A stretch of 64,000 nucleotides of DNA, taken from the NCBI RefSeq assembly GCF_050908995.1, contig NC_135119.1, positions 4,216,001-4,280,000 on the forward strand. The letters run 5' to 3'. Source of the DNA: Andrena cerasifolii. Lineage: Eukaryota; Arthropoda; Insecta; Hymenoptera; Andrenidae. Positions 21,546 to 32,909 of this stretch are shown here, piece by piece. Position numbers and translations under genes: made by a program. Within the stretch, counting starts at the first letter, position 1. The number at the start of each line of letters is the position of its first letter. Below the pieces are notes generated by a model. It made no database searches and was not told where the DNA came from. It worked only from the letters and a program-made list of their open reading frames with translations.

Positions 21546-23172
21546 CGATTTCAATATTAAACTTGTGCATAAATAATAATTCTGAAGCTGCCACCCGCGT
21601 TTCTGGTGGGGTATAGGTAATGTATAATAATGTAATGATAACGCGTCTTCAATGAGAAAGTACTAAGAAATTGCATAATGGATTAACTTATAATTCTTAG
21701 TAGGACCTAAAAATATTTTGTTATATAATATTTGGGTAAAATGATTACCATTTTAATTAAATACCCAACTCACTTGATTAGCTAAATAATGTTAGCTGTA
21801 GAATAAAATTGAACACGATTATATGAGCACGATTTTATTCACCTAGATCGGAGAAGATAAATATAAATATAATAAAATGTAAAGAAATCTGGAAATTTCT
21901 GATTTTTCGTTAAACCTTGCAGTACAGTTCGTGAGTTTTCAATTCTTTTTCCAAGGTCCTGAAATGCATTTTTATTGTTTGAACTCAATATCGGACCGAT
22001 GCCAAGCTTCATAACCGCTGAATCGATTCATTACTAGGTATAGGGCGGTAGAATCGATTCTTTAATTCCATTACGAACCAGTCTTGTAATTTATCAGACT
22101 CCAATTAATGGTTCAATGCGTCCATTTTGATGCCATAAAGCTACTGCGCTCGCTCTCCACTGCTCGATTCTAAAACTTATTTTGAGTAATGAAATTTCTT
22201 CATTTCATTTATATAATGACGTTACAATTCAATAGAATTTACACATTAGTCTCTTGTTTCGACAGCAATGAAATTATAAGAACATTACTCTCAGAAGTCG
22301 TACAACAAACATACGAAATTAAATTAGGGTGAAATATTTTTGTTAAAATAATTAGTCTTTAATGTTATTAATTTGCCTAATAGATTAAAAGAAAAAACGT
22401 GAAAATCGACTTATAATTATTTTATGTATTGCATTTGCTTCAGAAAACAAATCGTTATGTGAACAGAAATGAGTGCATATTGTTCACTTAGAAATACCAT
22501 CGAAGGTAAAGTAGTCAGAATATAATTTCTTAAAATTAAAACGCATTTTTTAGGGTAGACGCAAAACTTTTCTCTGAAAGCAGTGCAAAACATGTAAACT
22601 CTATGCCAGACAGGGACTGCAATGAATCCTAGAACGTAAAGCAACAAGTTCGTCGCTATCAGTAACAATTTTTCAAGAAAAATATTATATTTTCTTGATA
22701 GTAAGGGACCTTGCATACTTTAACAAAACATATTTATCAAATATCTTTTCCTTTGGCTTCTCAAGTGTTTTATACGATATTACGATGCTTCCAATTACAT
22801 GCTGCAATAATATCATTCCGATTAAACCAAAATAAGTACAAACCCTATTAACTTATTCTCAGGCACCTGTACTTTAAGCGTTCGACACATCGTGCAGCGA
22901 CTATAGAGGTATTATAGTAACGAGGTAATATATTATTGAACTATAAAGATTAAATGGAAGTGCACTGTCGTACGTATATCTTTGTAGCGAGTAACCTTTG
23001 CAAGCAAATCCGCCATGATTCACGAGATTGACCTACGGTCGAGAAGATCCGACAGGAGCCCCGACTAGTAGCGCTTCGCGGGCCCATAAATCTCAATGCA
23101 TTATCGATCGATCTCCGCAATGTACCTCGTATGTGTGTAAGAGACAGAGAAAACGCACGTATGCTTCCATGG
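21546..23172. other. Unassigned DNA, CpG-richer at the right end
   Basis: 21546-22940 is AT-rich with no feature. 22950-23172 is richer in CpG and may belong to the same unique segment as the short duplicated block that follows. The minus-strand frames 22417-22716 and 22950-23198 have no recognisable domain. Confidence 0.4.
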
Positions 23173-23211
23173 CGTTGATTTAGGTAGGATAATATCAAAT
23201 TACGATTGCAG
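23173..23211. repeat. Short block duplicated at 27093-27131, copy 1
   Basis: 39 bp that match 27093-27131 at 36 positions, including an unbroken ggataatatcaaattacg. The copies are in direct orientation and lie just outside the two ends of the CAAGGG compound element (23351-26709). A few bases beyond (ttgtcgg, then tcc) also match. It could be a conserved regulatory or exonic element, or a worn repeat. Confidence 0.7.
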
Positions 23212-23780
23212 CCACTTGTCGGGAACTCCGCACGCTTCTCTATGTTACTGGCAAGGATCGAGTTAAAAATGCAGCAAATAAATTATACGATTAAAATCCC
23301 CAGCGTTCCGTTATTTCCATTATCGAAACAAACCTTCGCAACAATAGTCACAAGGGAGCCCTTACTCACCGATTGGAACGCAACTTTGTGGGTTTATAGA
23401 GTGACTCAAGACAAGAACAACGGTATGCTTCATGCCCTATCGCTCTATAAGAGTGTGAAACCTAACCTCAAAGTCCGACTTTTTCGCGTATAACTTCTAA
23501 AGTACAAGAGACAGACAGAAATGTTTCATACAAAAGTTTAGTGGTGCACTAAGCACTGCAAACTTGCGTTAACAAAATTTTGACAAAAGTTTTTTTACGT
23601 CGGGTATTTTTCTTGTAAACTCTTTTGAAAATTTTGTTAACGCAAGTTTGCAGCACTTATTGTACCATTCAACTTTTGTTTGAAATTTGTTTTCTGCCTC
23701 TTGTACTTTAGGAGTTATACGCGAAAAAGTGGGAGTATCTATTTGACTTTGAGGTTAGTTTTCACAACCTTAAGGGGACA

Positions 23781-23918
23781 CTCTAGTGCACGGTGTAATA
23801 GACAGGTGTTCCGACTCCTGTCCAGAATGTGTGACTTTTTCGTCCTAGTTCTTCTGGCGGCCGGCAGATTTCGTGGCTGTTGTAAAGGCATTTACATATA
23901 TTACACCGTGCTCCAGTG
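23781..23918. mobile_element. 122-bp MITE with CACGGTGTAATA termini and 8-bp TSD
   Basis: Identical 12-bp inverted termini CACGGTGTAATA at 23789 and 23910, flanked by CTCTAGTG and CTCCAGTG (seven of eight). A truncated relative lies at 565-645. An 8-bp duplication fits hAT or P-type transposition. Confidence 0.8.
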
Positions 23919-24826
23919 TAATGCCTAGAGACACTGTAATAAGAGTCTGGACAAAGAGGATAAGATAGAGTGGAAACACCCCATAAGAGCCCGTGTTAAA
24001 AAGTAATATACGAGATTCAGCGCCCTCTGGTGCTTCAGGCCCTCGAAATTTCGATAAAAGAGGCAATATTTAAAATTTTCAAGGTTAGAAACGAATGAAC
24101 TAAAATATTAATTAAAGGAGAAATAACGAAAAGAACTGTACATTTGATATTATGTTAAAATTTGTTAATGGTGAATTATATTATGAATATTACAGACATA
24201 TTACATACATTACATTACATATATAAATGAAACGTAATAAAGTTAATTAATTTTTAAAATTATACATAAAGCATAATTATAAGGAAGTAGTTGGAGGTGA
24301 AAAAAGATTTCTTTATTGATACTAATTTCACAAACTGCATTATTTAATAACATTGAAAGTTAGGTTATTGCTTGAAATCATTATACGTACATCATTAAAT
24401 TTACAGGTTCTGAGATAAAGTGGTGATTTTTGTCTTTGGCTTGTGATCTATGGCATCCTTTGACGAACCATTTTTTACACTTTCTTCACCTTTAAATCAA
24501 CGAATATCCCAAGCCCACTACAAACAGCTACAAATGGCTACAAACAGGTGTCAAAGTTTGGCTTGGCTTTTTTACCCCCCACTCTGCTACCCGCAAACTG
24601 AATAATATTGAGCCTGAACAGACAGGTGTCGCTTGCATCGCATATTTCTGCTTCTACTCTATCTTATCCTCTTTGAGTCTGGACACGAGCCACTGTCCGC
24701 CATGTTTGATCGACATCCCACGAGAGAGAAAGAGATATGCACCATTTCACTCTTAACCACTCTTAACAACTCTTACGTTTATGGCGGTATTTTACTTCTG
24801 TTTACTTCCCGTAAATAGGTATATAC

Positions 24827-24970
24827 ATAGGCCGGTATTCATAGTCGCTACTTATTCTTAAGTAAATGCATAAGCATTCGGCATCCTTTACTAGTTACTA
24901 GGTTAACAGAGGATGCCGCATGCTTAAGCATTTGCTTAAGAATAAGTAGAGGCTATGAATACCGGCCATA
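24827..24970. mobile_element. 138-bp Harbinger-like MITE, copy 1
   Basis: A palindromic element, 24830-24967, with termini GGCCGGTATTCATAGTCG and, minus strand, GGCCGGTATTCATAGCCT, flanked by ATA on both sides. A copy of exactly the same length and also flanked by ATA lies at 40469-40606. A 3-bp A/T duplication and a GG start fit PIF/Harbinger, although ATA is not the canonical TWA. Confidence 0.85.
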
Positions 24971-25014
24971 AGTAAGTATATCAAGAAATTCTAATTGCGA
25001 TTGATTCATACGAA

Positions 25015-25155
25015 ATGGTTGGATGTACAGCACCCTTCTGTAATAACACCCCAGAAAAGGGATATATTTTGAGACTTTTCCCAAATATCCCAAAGTCGAG
25101 CTTTATGGCTAAAAAATATTCCTTACAAAAATGGTCAAAAAAGGTTATGTTATGA
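25015..25155 (+). pseudogene. THAP zinc-finger N-terminus, transposase relic
   Basis: The ATG at 25015 gives 46 codons starting MVGCTAPFCNNTPEKGY and continuing ILRLFPNIPK. C-x4-C close to the start, then K-G and an F-P after about 20 residues, is the beginning of a THAP domain (C2CH zinc finger, a DNA-binding module in P-type transposases and THAP proteins). After IPK the match continues only in the next frame, where R-A-L-W-L appears as the expected conserved tryptophan region, so a frameshift has broken it. No catalytic domain is visible. Its place inside an 8-bp-TSD element supports an origin as transposase. Confidence 0.75.
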
Positions 25156-25426
25156 ATATATATACATTATTTTTTTACTACCCAAATGCACATTTTCAGA
25201 TTAATAGATAGTAAAATACCGCCATAAACGTAAGAGTTGTTAAGAGTGGTTAAGAGTGAAATGGTGTATATCTCTTTCTCCCTCGCAGGATTTCGATCAA
25301 AAATGGCGGACCAATCAAAAAGTGGCCTTCTCTTGTCCAGACTCTTATTATAGTGTATCTAGTAATGCCCGTTTTTCAACGCCATCTTCGGGAATTAATT
25401 TAACAAGAACTATATGTTTATACTGT

Positions 25427-25733
25427 CGAGGGTGAAAATGTGAAATATTCATTTCAGCGTATTAAGATATTCTGTATTCTCGATCGTACCGATATGGAAG
25501 TGGCACCAATTTTTCTAACGAAAATCACACCAAATGTCATGTAAATCGGACTACTTTTATACATAAGGAATACAAATTGTTTGTGTAAAAGTAGTCCGAT
25601 TTGCATGATATTTGGTATGATTTTAATAGGGAGAACGCCAGGGATCCATTGGTGTCACTTCCATATCGACACGATAAAGAATAAAGAATATCTTAATAGG
25701 CTGCAATGAATATTTAACATTTTCACCCTCGGC
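25427..25733. repeat. Imperfect palindrome
   Basis: The arms share cgagggtgaaaatgt and its complement, accgatatggaagtg and its complement, and a close central hairpin around gtagtccgattt. A third partial copy of the arm follows at 25800-25905. It is part of the CAAGGG compound. Confidence 0.75.
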
Positions 25734-26165
25734 AGCGGGGCGCCGACCGGGAATCGTCGGTCGAGGATTCATACCTGTTCAAGAAATAAAATAATTCTTT
25801 ATTCTTTATCGTATCGATATGAAAGTGACGCCGATGAATTCTTTACGTTTTTCCGATGAAAATCATACCAAATTTCATGTAAATCGGTCTATTTTTAACG
25901 AAGTCAGCTTGAAGTGATATTAACGTCCGAATTACGTCGTTCTTGGTGTTAGTTTCATCGGCGAAACATAAGAACTCCATTGGCGTCCTTTCGCAAAGAT
26001 CTGATGAGAAATGCGGAAATCCTGGACATTTCTCACTTGTTCATGATGTTCCAACACCTTCGAGGGTCGAAAGCCATAAAATTTGGTGAGGCACTGGGGG
26101 GTGTTGTTCTCGCCGCGGGGTACCAGGCGGCATCTCTTTGACATGCGTCGCTGGAGAATCACTTT

Positions 26166-26368
26166 GTAGTCATCCAAAATGCAAAAACTAAGGTTTATTT
26201 TTTTTATTCTCGCGGACGAGATTCTATCTTGTATAAAATTAAATCTACATTTATTTCAAAATGCCGTCATTCTGCAAATTGTTATTATTAGGCGGCCTCT
26301 GTGGTTCCAACCATAGCGACAAACATAATAAAGAAAATAATCCTTAGTTTCTCCATTTTGGATGACTA
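26166..26368. repeat. Imperfect palindrome
   Basis: gtcatccaaaatg at 26169 is mirrored by cattttggatgac at 26353, and aactaaggtttatttt by aaataatccttagtt. It is internal to the CAAGGG compound. Confidence 0.65.
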
Positions 26369-26712
26369 GAACAGTTCCCACACCAACGGCCGTCGGAAAA
26401 GAATTTTTTTTAAGAATCTCACGCCACCGACTATATCTATCTATATATGCGATAAAAAAAGATAAAAAAATTCTGAGTATTACTCGAAGCACACCTTGAT
26501 ATGCAGGCAAAGCATCAGATGGTATAAACTTATAGCTTTCGTTAAATAAATTCCCGAAGATGGCGTTGAAAACCGGGCAGTTACGCCGGAGTAACTTAAG
26601 TGGACGATTAGGGGCGAGTGAAATATACCGTTGTTCTTGTCTTGAGCCACTCTATAAACCCACAAACTTGCGTTCCAATCGGTGAGTGCGGGTTCGCGGT
26701 GTTCCCTTGTCA

Positions 26713-28073
26713 GTCCAGCAACCCCTTCCGTTTATTCCTAACAACCTACGAAACGCGTGATCTAATTCATAACACGTGTACATGAAAGTCTGCTTGAATC
26801 CTAGTCACTCGCTAATCAATAAGAATGCAGTAGTTGTTTAGGCCATCTGAACGTTCTCGAGTCACGACTTGTAACCTCAAACTGAACGCTCGATACCTTC
26901 CTGGCCCCAACCACGGTCGCGGAGTCCGAGGTATCTAGCGGAAATCCATCATTGTCCAATCGTTCTTGTAATTGGAAAAATTATCGTGACTTGGCTAGTC
27001 TGTATTCGAAAGATAGATGAATGGACGTGTGGAAAACAGAGCGAAGGAGAAGAGCAAGGGTATAGGAGGGCCGCGGTGTAGGTTCTCTTCCACGTTGATT
27101 TACGTCGGATAATATCAAATTACGATCGCAGAAGATTGTCGGTGGTTCCACGTGGTCGACCACGTTCTTCCCCTGGGATAGGGGATACTGAAGGGAGGGA
27201 AGCCCCAGGTGGAAGGGGTAGCTGGTTAAGGAGCAGACAGTAAGGGCGGAGGGGTGTAACAGTGGTGCAGCGTGCGAATAGGAAGAGTCATTTGTACCAT
27301 GAAGCGCGAGGTCGCCTGGTGATGGTTGCGTGCGCCGGCAGTTTCGACCCTGTCGTTCACACGCTCGCCCATCACCCTTTTCCACTTGCATAGATAACTT
27401 TCATCCCTAGCTTGTCGATCTGTGATTGAATCCTCGTTGTCCGGGGCTACCGATTGTTTGACTCCGCCATTTCACCACTCAACGGCAATCTTGCTTTATT
27501 TACGAGGCAGCTTGTGCACGTTGATTTGCTTCTAGAATGTTTCATGATCCGTGGTATTAAAGTCGTTGAAAAAGTTCGTGCCGTTTCCTAGGGACAAAGT
27601 ATAAACGATTTCTTTCATCCCTTCCTGGGAACTGGGGAGCGTTCTTCGTGAAACGACCACGGCGGTTATTAAAAGAATTCCAGTTCAGTACGTTCTGCCT
27701 GAAAGCTGTTGGATTGATTGAAAATAACGATTGTCCGAGATTGCTGGGCGGACAATATCTCGTGCATGTACGAAATTATTGTGTGTATCTACATTTCTGT
27801 ACTTTGTCTCTGATAACATTTTTAATTTAGCGAAGCATTTTACTGTAGTGCTGCTGTTTAATTTACGCACTGAGTGCAGTGGTGTTGCAGAATGTAGGTA
27901 CTGTTTCGGTTTAATTAAGCGAGGTTTAATAATAACTGCTTTTATCGTTTCGCCGGAAATTGATGAGATGTTTACGAAGTTCTTCCTTTTTAAGGATACT
28001 TGGCAACTCTAAAGCGACTAGTATCAATTTATGGTTTGGTTAAAGCATTTTTTTTAGTCACATTCATCTCCTT
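26713..28073. other. Unassigned CpG-richer stretch, no gene recognised
   Basis: 26980-27480 is GC- and CpG-rich, holds the second copy of the 39-bp block (27093-27131) and a 136-codon minus-strand frame (26981-27391). That frame is proline/serine-rich, lacks a known domain and may be open by composition only. The stretch has no inverted-repeat partner in the window, so it may be unique host DNA such as an exon or regulatory island. Confidence 0.4.
27093..27131. repeat. Short block duplicated at 23173-23211, copy 2
   Basis: Matches the copy at 23173-23211 at 36 of 39 positions in direct orientation. It lies in a CpG-rich stretch. Confidence 0.7.
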
Positions 28074-28310
28074 TTAACCTTCAAACACCGCACTGGGTCA
28101 CCGTGGCCCAGGCCGTTTGGAAGATTCGTGGCCATTACTGAACGGTAAATGGTGGGGGAAAAGACTTTGGGACCTACTACGGATTCCGCACCACGAGACC
28201 CCTAGTTTGCCTGAAGAAGCCGAGTCACATCGTGAAGAAGGGAGTTTATGCGTCACGCTGACCCGGTGGGGTGTCCACGTCAGTATTTTCGGAAAGTGGA
28301 GCTAACAGTT
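28074..28310. mobile_element. Possible TTAA-type terminus with hairpin
   Basis: TTAA at 28074-28077 is followed by CCTTCAAACACCGCACTGGG and a hairpin, ctgggtcaccgtggcccag, in the position expected from the other TTAA elements of the window. The downstream 200 bp are GC-rich and unrelated to other parts. No right terminus was found, so this may be a solo end. Confidence 0.4.
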
Positions 28311-28467
28311 GCTGCAGAATATTATTGTTTGTTCAGTGGTTTGTTGTTCCGATAGTATTTTTACGCTGTGTAAAGCAGAACACATAGTTTTCAACCGATA
28401 GAAAGTGTTTAAAATGCGATCGGTCGATGTGTAGGGAACATGTGGCGAAAATATGTTGCGACTGCTC

Positions 28468-28650
28468 TTACAAGGGAACACCGCGAACCCGGACTCACCG
28501 ATTGTAACGCAACTTTGTGGGTTTTTAGAGTGATTCAAAACAAGAAAAACGGTGTCTTTCATTTGGGCCCTATCGCCCTTCAAGGGGGTGAAAACTAACC
28601 TCAAATTCAAATTGGCACTTCCACTTTTTCGCGTATAACTCCTAAAGTTT
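28468..28650. mobile_element. Left part of a CAAGGG-ended element
   Basis: After TTA (28468-28470) the sequence CAAGGGAACACCGCGAAC begins a stretch that follows the 23351 copy closely: accgattgtaacgcaa, then gccctatcgcccttc, then tttttcgcgtataactcc. No right terminus was found downstream. Confidence 0.65.
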
Positions 28651-30171
28651 AGAACTACTTCTGGCTCTTAAAATTATATTAAACGATTTTATTAAAAATA
28701 TACTAAAAACCAAAAAGTAATTCTTTTCTTGCACTACAATTTCGATGGTGTTTTTTCACTCCAAATAAAACCGTGGCGCAGGATAACTCACAACAAATTC
28801 ATTTCGACGCTTGATGTTGTAATAAATTGATTCATATTCTGTTACAAAATATCCTGCTCCACGATTTTATTTAAAGTAAGAAAACACAATCGAAATTGAC
28901 CAAAACGAACAACAGACAAAGAAAGAGGCAGAACTATTTCTAAAACACACATATATTAACAAAATACTTGAAAAAGTACAGAATGAATTAAAACTGAAAT
29001 AACAAAATAAAAAAAAAACACAAAAACCGAGAAAAAATGAAATTTTAGTGTTTTCACACAATTGTCTCTAGCTTCCGTGTTTATCCATGGATTTTCTTCA
29101 GTAGCACCTTGTTTTCTTCGTAAAAGTGCAGACTCAACGTGGGAAATGAGAAACTGGGCCCATTTTTGCGATTTCGATTTTTCCCAGATGATTAAATGAA
29201 TTGTCGACGACAATTTCGGTCGAAAAAACGACTTTTTTCACATATTTCTATCGATTTCATCCGAACTACTAAACCGATTTGAAAATTTTGCCACGTAGAT
29301 TTGTTGGCGATCTAATTATCTTTAATTTGAGATAATTTTCGGCCATATCGGTTATTCGCAACACGAGATATACGCAATTAAGTGGGACCACTTTTTTGAC
29401 AGACAGGTAAAAAGTTCACCCGTCGATATCTCGAAACGGAATCCATAGAAATTTTTTTAGACCTTATTCTCGGAATCAGCGGACCGTTTTACATAAGAAA
29501 AAAAATAGTGGCATCTGCTGCGCAAAATGGCTGTATACTAGTGTAATCTAACTCAGGAAACCGAACAAGTATGTTTACACTTGTCCAAGGTTGGGCCATA
29601 AATCACAAAATCATAACAAGCATTATAACGCGAACTAATAGAGTTGGTGATTTTAGCATTTTAAAATAATGCTTCTGCTGATCTCATTTGTCAGCACCTA
29701 TTATTCTCCGCCCGAATCAATTATCCTTGCCTCTGTGCATTGTTCGTGACGATTGAGAATTACCGTATCAATTTTATATTGCGTTTAGCATTATTATCAT
29801 TTTCAATCGATTGTAATAGCTTTCGTAACAATAGCTTATTAATTACCGTAATGCTATCGCGTTGTTTACTATCTCGTCTGCCGTTCGTGACTGCCGATCT
29901 CGCAGGACTTATTGTTAGGTACATGCACACACTATTGATCATCGTGACTTCTCAATGTTTCGGCGGCTTATTTGAACTGCTACACGATTGTTCCAAAGTG
30001 CTGCAGCGTAAGCTGATCATAAATTACAAACTGTATGAATAAATGTTGATTATATAATCTCCCATAATATAACTGACGTAACTTCGTAAAAATGCTAAGA
30101 TGATGTCTATCATAGTTAAATGTGAATTATAAAAAGAAATTGCCTCGAACACTGCACGCAACTATTATGGA
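28651..30171. other. Unassigned DNA, probably worn repeats
   Basis: 29170-29540 has the oligo-purine-rich style of the other palindromic elements (cgatatctcgaaacgg, ttttgacagacagg) but no partner was found. The frames at 28867-29213 and 29740-30042 lack known domains. Confidence 0.4.
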
Positions 30172-31156
30172 TATCACCGTCCAACAAAATTAAACTTTTT
30201 TCTGCTCTGTAACATTCAATAGCCGTTTCTTATAGATTTTTGTGCGCTGAAAACGAACATCTTTTGGGTTCAAACAATAATAGTTATTTGGTTGCATTGT
30301 CTATCAAATTATTCTATGAACCCTCGCGAACACAACGATATAAGTTATAATTGAATTGTAAGCATTTAAATATGTTTAAACAACGATCAAAGGGGAAAGG
30401 ACACCCGAAATGCACCAATTTTACAGATATCTTGCTATATATTTTAAAAACTAAGGGTCTAGGAGAAAATTTGACTACGCCACGCGACGCAGCAGACATT
30501 TTTCCTTCGAAAAGCATCAACAGAAGTAGTAAGTCACGTTTTGTTTTCAACACAGAAGCGAAATAGTTTGGCAAAACGTGCGGCGACGACAGTGGTACTC
30601 ACGCGCGTTAAGCGATTGTGTTACGCTGAGCGGCAGTGGATCGCGCGCCGCTGTTGACCACCACTGTCGACGCCGCACATTTTGCCAAACTATTTCGCTT
30701 CTGTATTGAAAACAAAATGTGTTTTACCACTTCTGTTGAAGCTTTCCGGAGGAAAAATGTCTGCTGCATCACGTGGAGTAGTCAGATTTTCTCCTAGACC
30801 CTTAGTTTTGGAAATAAAATTAAGGATATCTGCAAAAGTGGGTGAATTTCGGGTGTTCTTTTCCCTTTGATCGTTGTTTAAACATATTTAAATGTTCATA
30901 ATGCACCAATAACTTATATCGCTGTATTCAGGAGGGTTTACAGAATAATTTGACGTAACTAGCAATCGAATAACTATTACTGTTTCGACACAAAAGATGT
31001 TCAAATTTGAAAATTTGCAGTTTTTTTCAAAATCGAATTTCTCAAAAACTGAGGGTGATGGCGACAAACGGTTTGCGGATTCGTTTTCAGCGCAGAAAAA
31101 TCTATAAGAAACGGCTATTGAATCTTACAGACCAAAATGGCTGTTGGACAGTGTAT
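30172..31156. mobile_element. Palindromic CACTA-like element, copy 1
   Basis: Termini CACCGTCCAACA (30175) and, minus strand, CACTGTCCAACA (31153) are flanked by TAT on each side. The arms are mirror images nearly to the centre, sharing atagccgtttcttatag and aaacaacgatcaaagg. The centre is a GC-rich hairpin around gccgcac and gtgcggcg (30577-30680). CACT ends with a 3-bp duplication fit CACTA/CMC. The open frames on both strands are arm mirror images. A second copy lies at 53814-54546. Confidence 0.75.
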
Positions 31157-31672
31157 TGAGAAGCATGATCAATTATTTCCTTTGTGTCGAACAAACTCTC
31201 AGTTGCCAGCAGATATCCCCCTTCCCCAATTTGTTCCTATAGATCCTAATAAAACGGTAATCGGTCAAATAAAACCAAATCTACGAGTGACTCTCTCGTT
31301 TAGAGGATTTACCAATTTAATATCGTATATCCTTTCAACTTTCTGAGATAGATGCCTTTTATATTCGGTTACCGACCCTTCATTAAATCCTCGATTTCCA
31401 AACCCTCGTTATTCTGCGCGATGAACCGTTTAGGGTCTCTTCATTCATTTCACCCACCCCTCTTCCGCATTTCATGTTCGTGCTTTCTTAGTATTCTCAC
31501 AAACCAGCAACCACCCAGCCAACTAACGATAAGATGAGTTGAAAAGCACCCCAAACTGAACATGAGAACATTCCCATTTACCTAACGAATACTCTAATTT
31601 CGTAAACCTTAATACTTTCTTCGCGAGACATTAATATTACCCCATTGCAGATAATATCGTCTTAGTAAACAT
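31157..31672. other. Unassigned DNA
   Basis: The frames 31137-31346 and 31352-31537 show no domain. No repeat partner was seen. Confidence 0.45.
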
Positions 31673-31915
31673 TAGGGTAGATGCACCGTTTGTGGCCATT
31701 GCACTGCTTTTGGCCATGTGCATAATTATCTTATTATTAAATTGCTTGCAGATCATTATTATGCGGAGAATTTCGCATCATAAATATTTTGTTTAGTATA
31801 TCGCCAGAAATATAATGTTACATTTATTGCTTACACGGAAAAATATTATATCTTTTAAGAAGTGGCCAAACTGGTACAGTACCTTAAAGTGGCTACAAAT
31901 GGTGCATTTAACCTA
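31673..31915. mobile_element. TA-flanked MITE with GGGTAGATGCACC termini
   Basis: TA at 31673-31674 and 31914-31915 encloses GGGTAGATGCACCGTTTGTG and, minus strand, GGTTAAATGCACCATTTGTA. The inner word tggcca recurs at both ends. 239 bp with no coding. Confidence 0.75.
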
Positions 31916-32366
31916 TCTACTTATTTAAAGTGTCTATGTCAGGTAATTGCTTAAGATACAGTAGTAAATTGTTTGTAGTCAGGTGAAAACTAATAGGGAA
32001 GAAATTATATTTAGAATCTACATTAATATTAGTTTAATTGAAACAAAACTAAAACATCGGCGTCTAGAATGAAGATAATAAAAACATAATATCTTTTTAT
32101 CAATGAATTTTAGTATGAATGTCTAAAAGTACTGTAATTAATTTGTAACTGTGTATCAAACTGTGGTCTTATTGTTGATGCGACCTTTATAAATAAATAA
32201 TTTAAAAAGAAACCTAATATTTTCCATGGTGGACTAATTATTTATAGACTTCTGAATTCATAACCGAAACTGCAAAATCACTGTTATCGATGCGATCTGT
32301 ATCATATAAAATGAGAAACTCATATGTGGAAAGAAATTAAACTTTTAGTCGAACATAACCGGATAA

Positions 32367-32909
32367 TACAGTGACTCGCATTAATATTCGGACACTTTTT
32401 AAAATCGCATAACTTTTTTAGAATTGGTCCAAACAACTTGAGTTTTTTTGAGAAGCTAGAAGGATTAGTTTGCTAACTGACGCGTTTCGTGGTTTTGAAA
32501 AAAAATGTATTTGGTTGGAATAGTGAAAAGAATAGTAAAGGTCGATTTTTAAACTGATTTCGGGAATTTTCGCAATTCTCGACCTTATTCTGCGATCTTT
32601 AAACGTTTGTAGCTCGGAGCAACGTTAACCAATTGTGATGAAATTTTAGGCACGTGTACAACTTACTGCAATCTACAAACGGTATTTTTTTGAATTTTCA
32701 TTACAAGCTCACAAAAAAAAGTTTAAAAATCGACCTTTACTATTCTTTTCGCTATTCCGACCAAATACATTTTTTTTTCAAAACGACGAAACGCGTCAGT
32801 TAGCAAACTAATCCTTCTAGCTTCTCAAAAAAACTCAAGTTGTTTGGACCAATTCTAAAAAAGTTATGCGATTTTAAAAAGTGTCCGAATATTAATGCGA
32901 GCCACTGTA
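32367..32909. mobile_element. Tc1/mariner MITE with long inverted repeats
   Basis: TA at 32367-32368 and 32908-32909. Termini CAGTGACTCGCATTAATA and, minus strand, CAGTGGCTCGCATTAATA. The inverted repeats extend for almost 200 bp and share ctagaaggattagtttgc. CAGTG starts and TA duplications are typical of Tc1-like elements. The central 160 bp are not coding. Confidence 0.9.

Larger units (their letters stand above)
23918..25369. mobile_element. THAP-bearing element with perfect 8-bp TSD (P- or hAT-type)
   Basis: GTAATGCC is duplicated at 23918-23925 and 25362-25369. The termini share about 30 bp, with tAATAAGAGTCTGGACAA at each end. The interior has a pair of 100-bp inverted arms (24698-24797 and 25209-25307), which share gtaagagttgttaagagtgg. 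A THAP-domain relic sits at 25015-25155. The 8-bp duplication and THAP domain fit the P superfamily, though some hAT elements share these traits. A Harbinger-like MITE is inserted at 24830-24967. Confidence 0.8.
23348..26712. mobile_element. CAAGGG-ended palindromic compound element
   Basis: The left end at 23351 (CAAGGGAGCCC) and the right end at 26709 (minus strand CAAGGGAACACCGCG) are inverted, share caccgattggaacgcaa and acaagaacaacggtat just inside, and are flanked by TCA on each side. Further inner arms match: gttttcaacgccatcttc near 25373 and, inverted, near 26558. The left arm is interrupted by a small MITE (23789-23910) and a THAP element (23926-25361). Three internal palindromes lie at 23440-23750, 25427-25733 and 26166-26368. 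The superfamily is unassigned. Confidence 0.65.

Noticed and set aside
26981..27391. 136-codon minus-strand frame as a host gene
   Set aside because: GC-rich composition alone can keep it open; no domain, no splice or conservation evidence from sequence alone.
30351..30870. Small proteins at 30351-30566 and 30682-30870
   Set aside because: They are mirror images of each other from the two arms of a palindromic transposon and recur in the second copy at 53758-54262.
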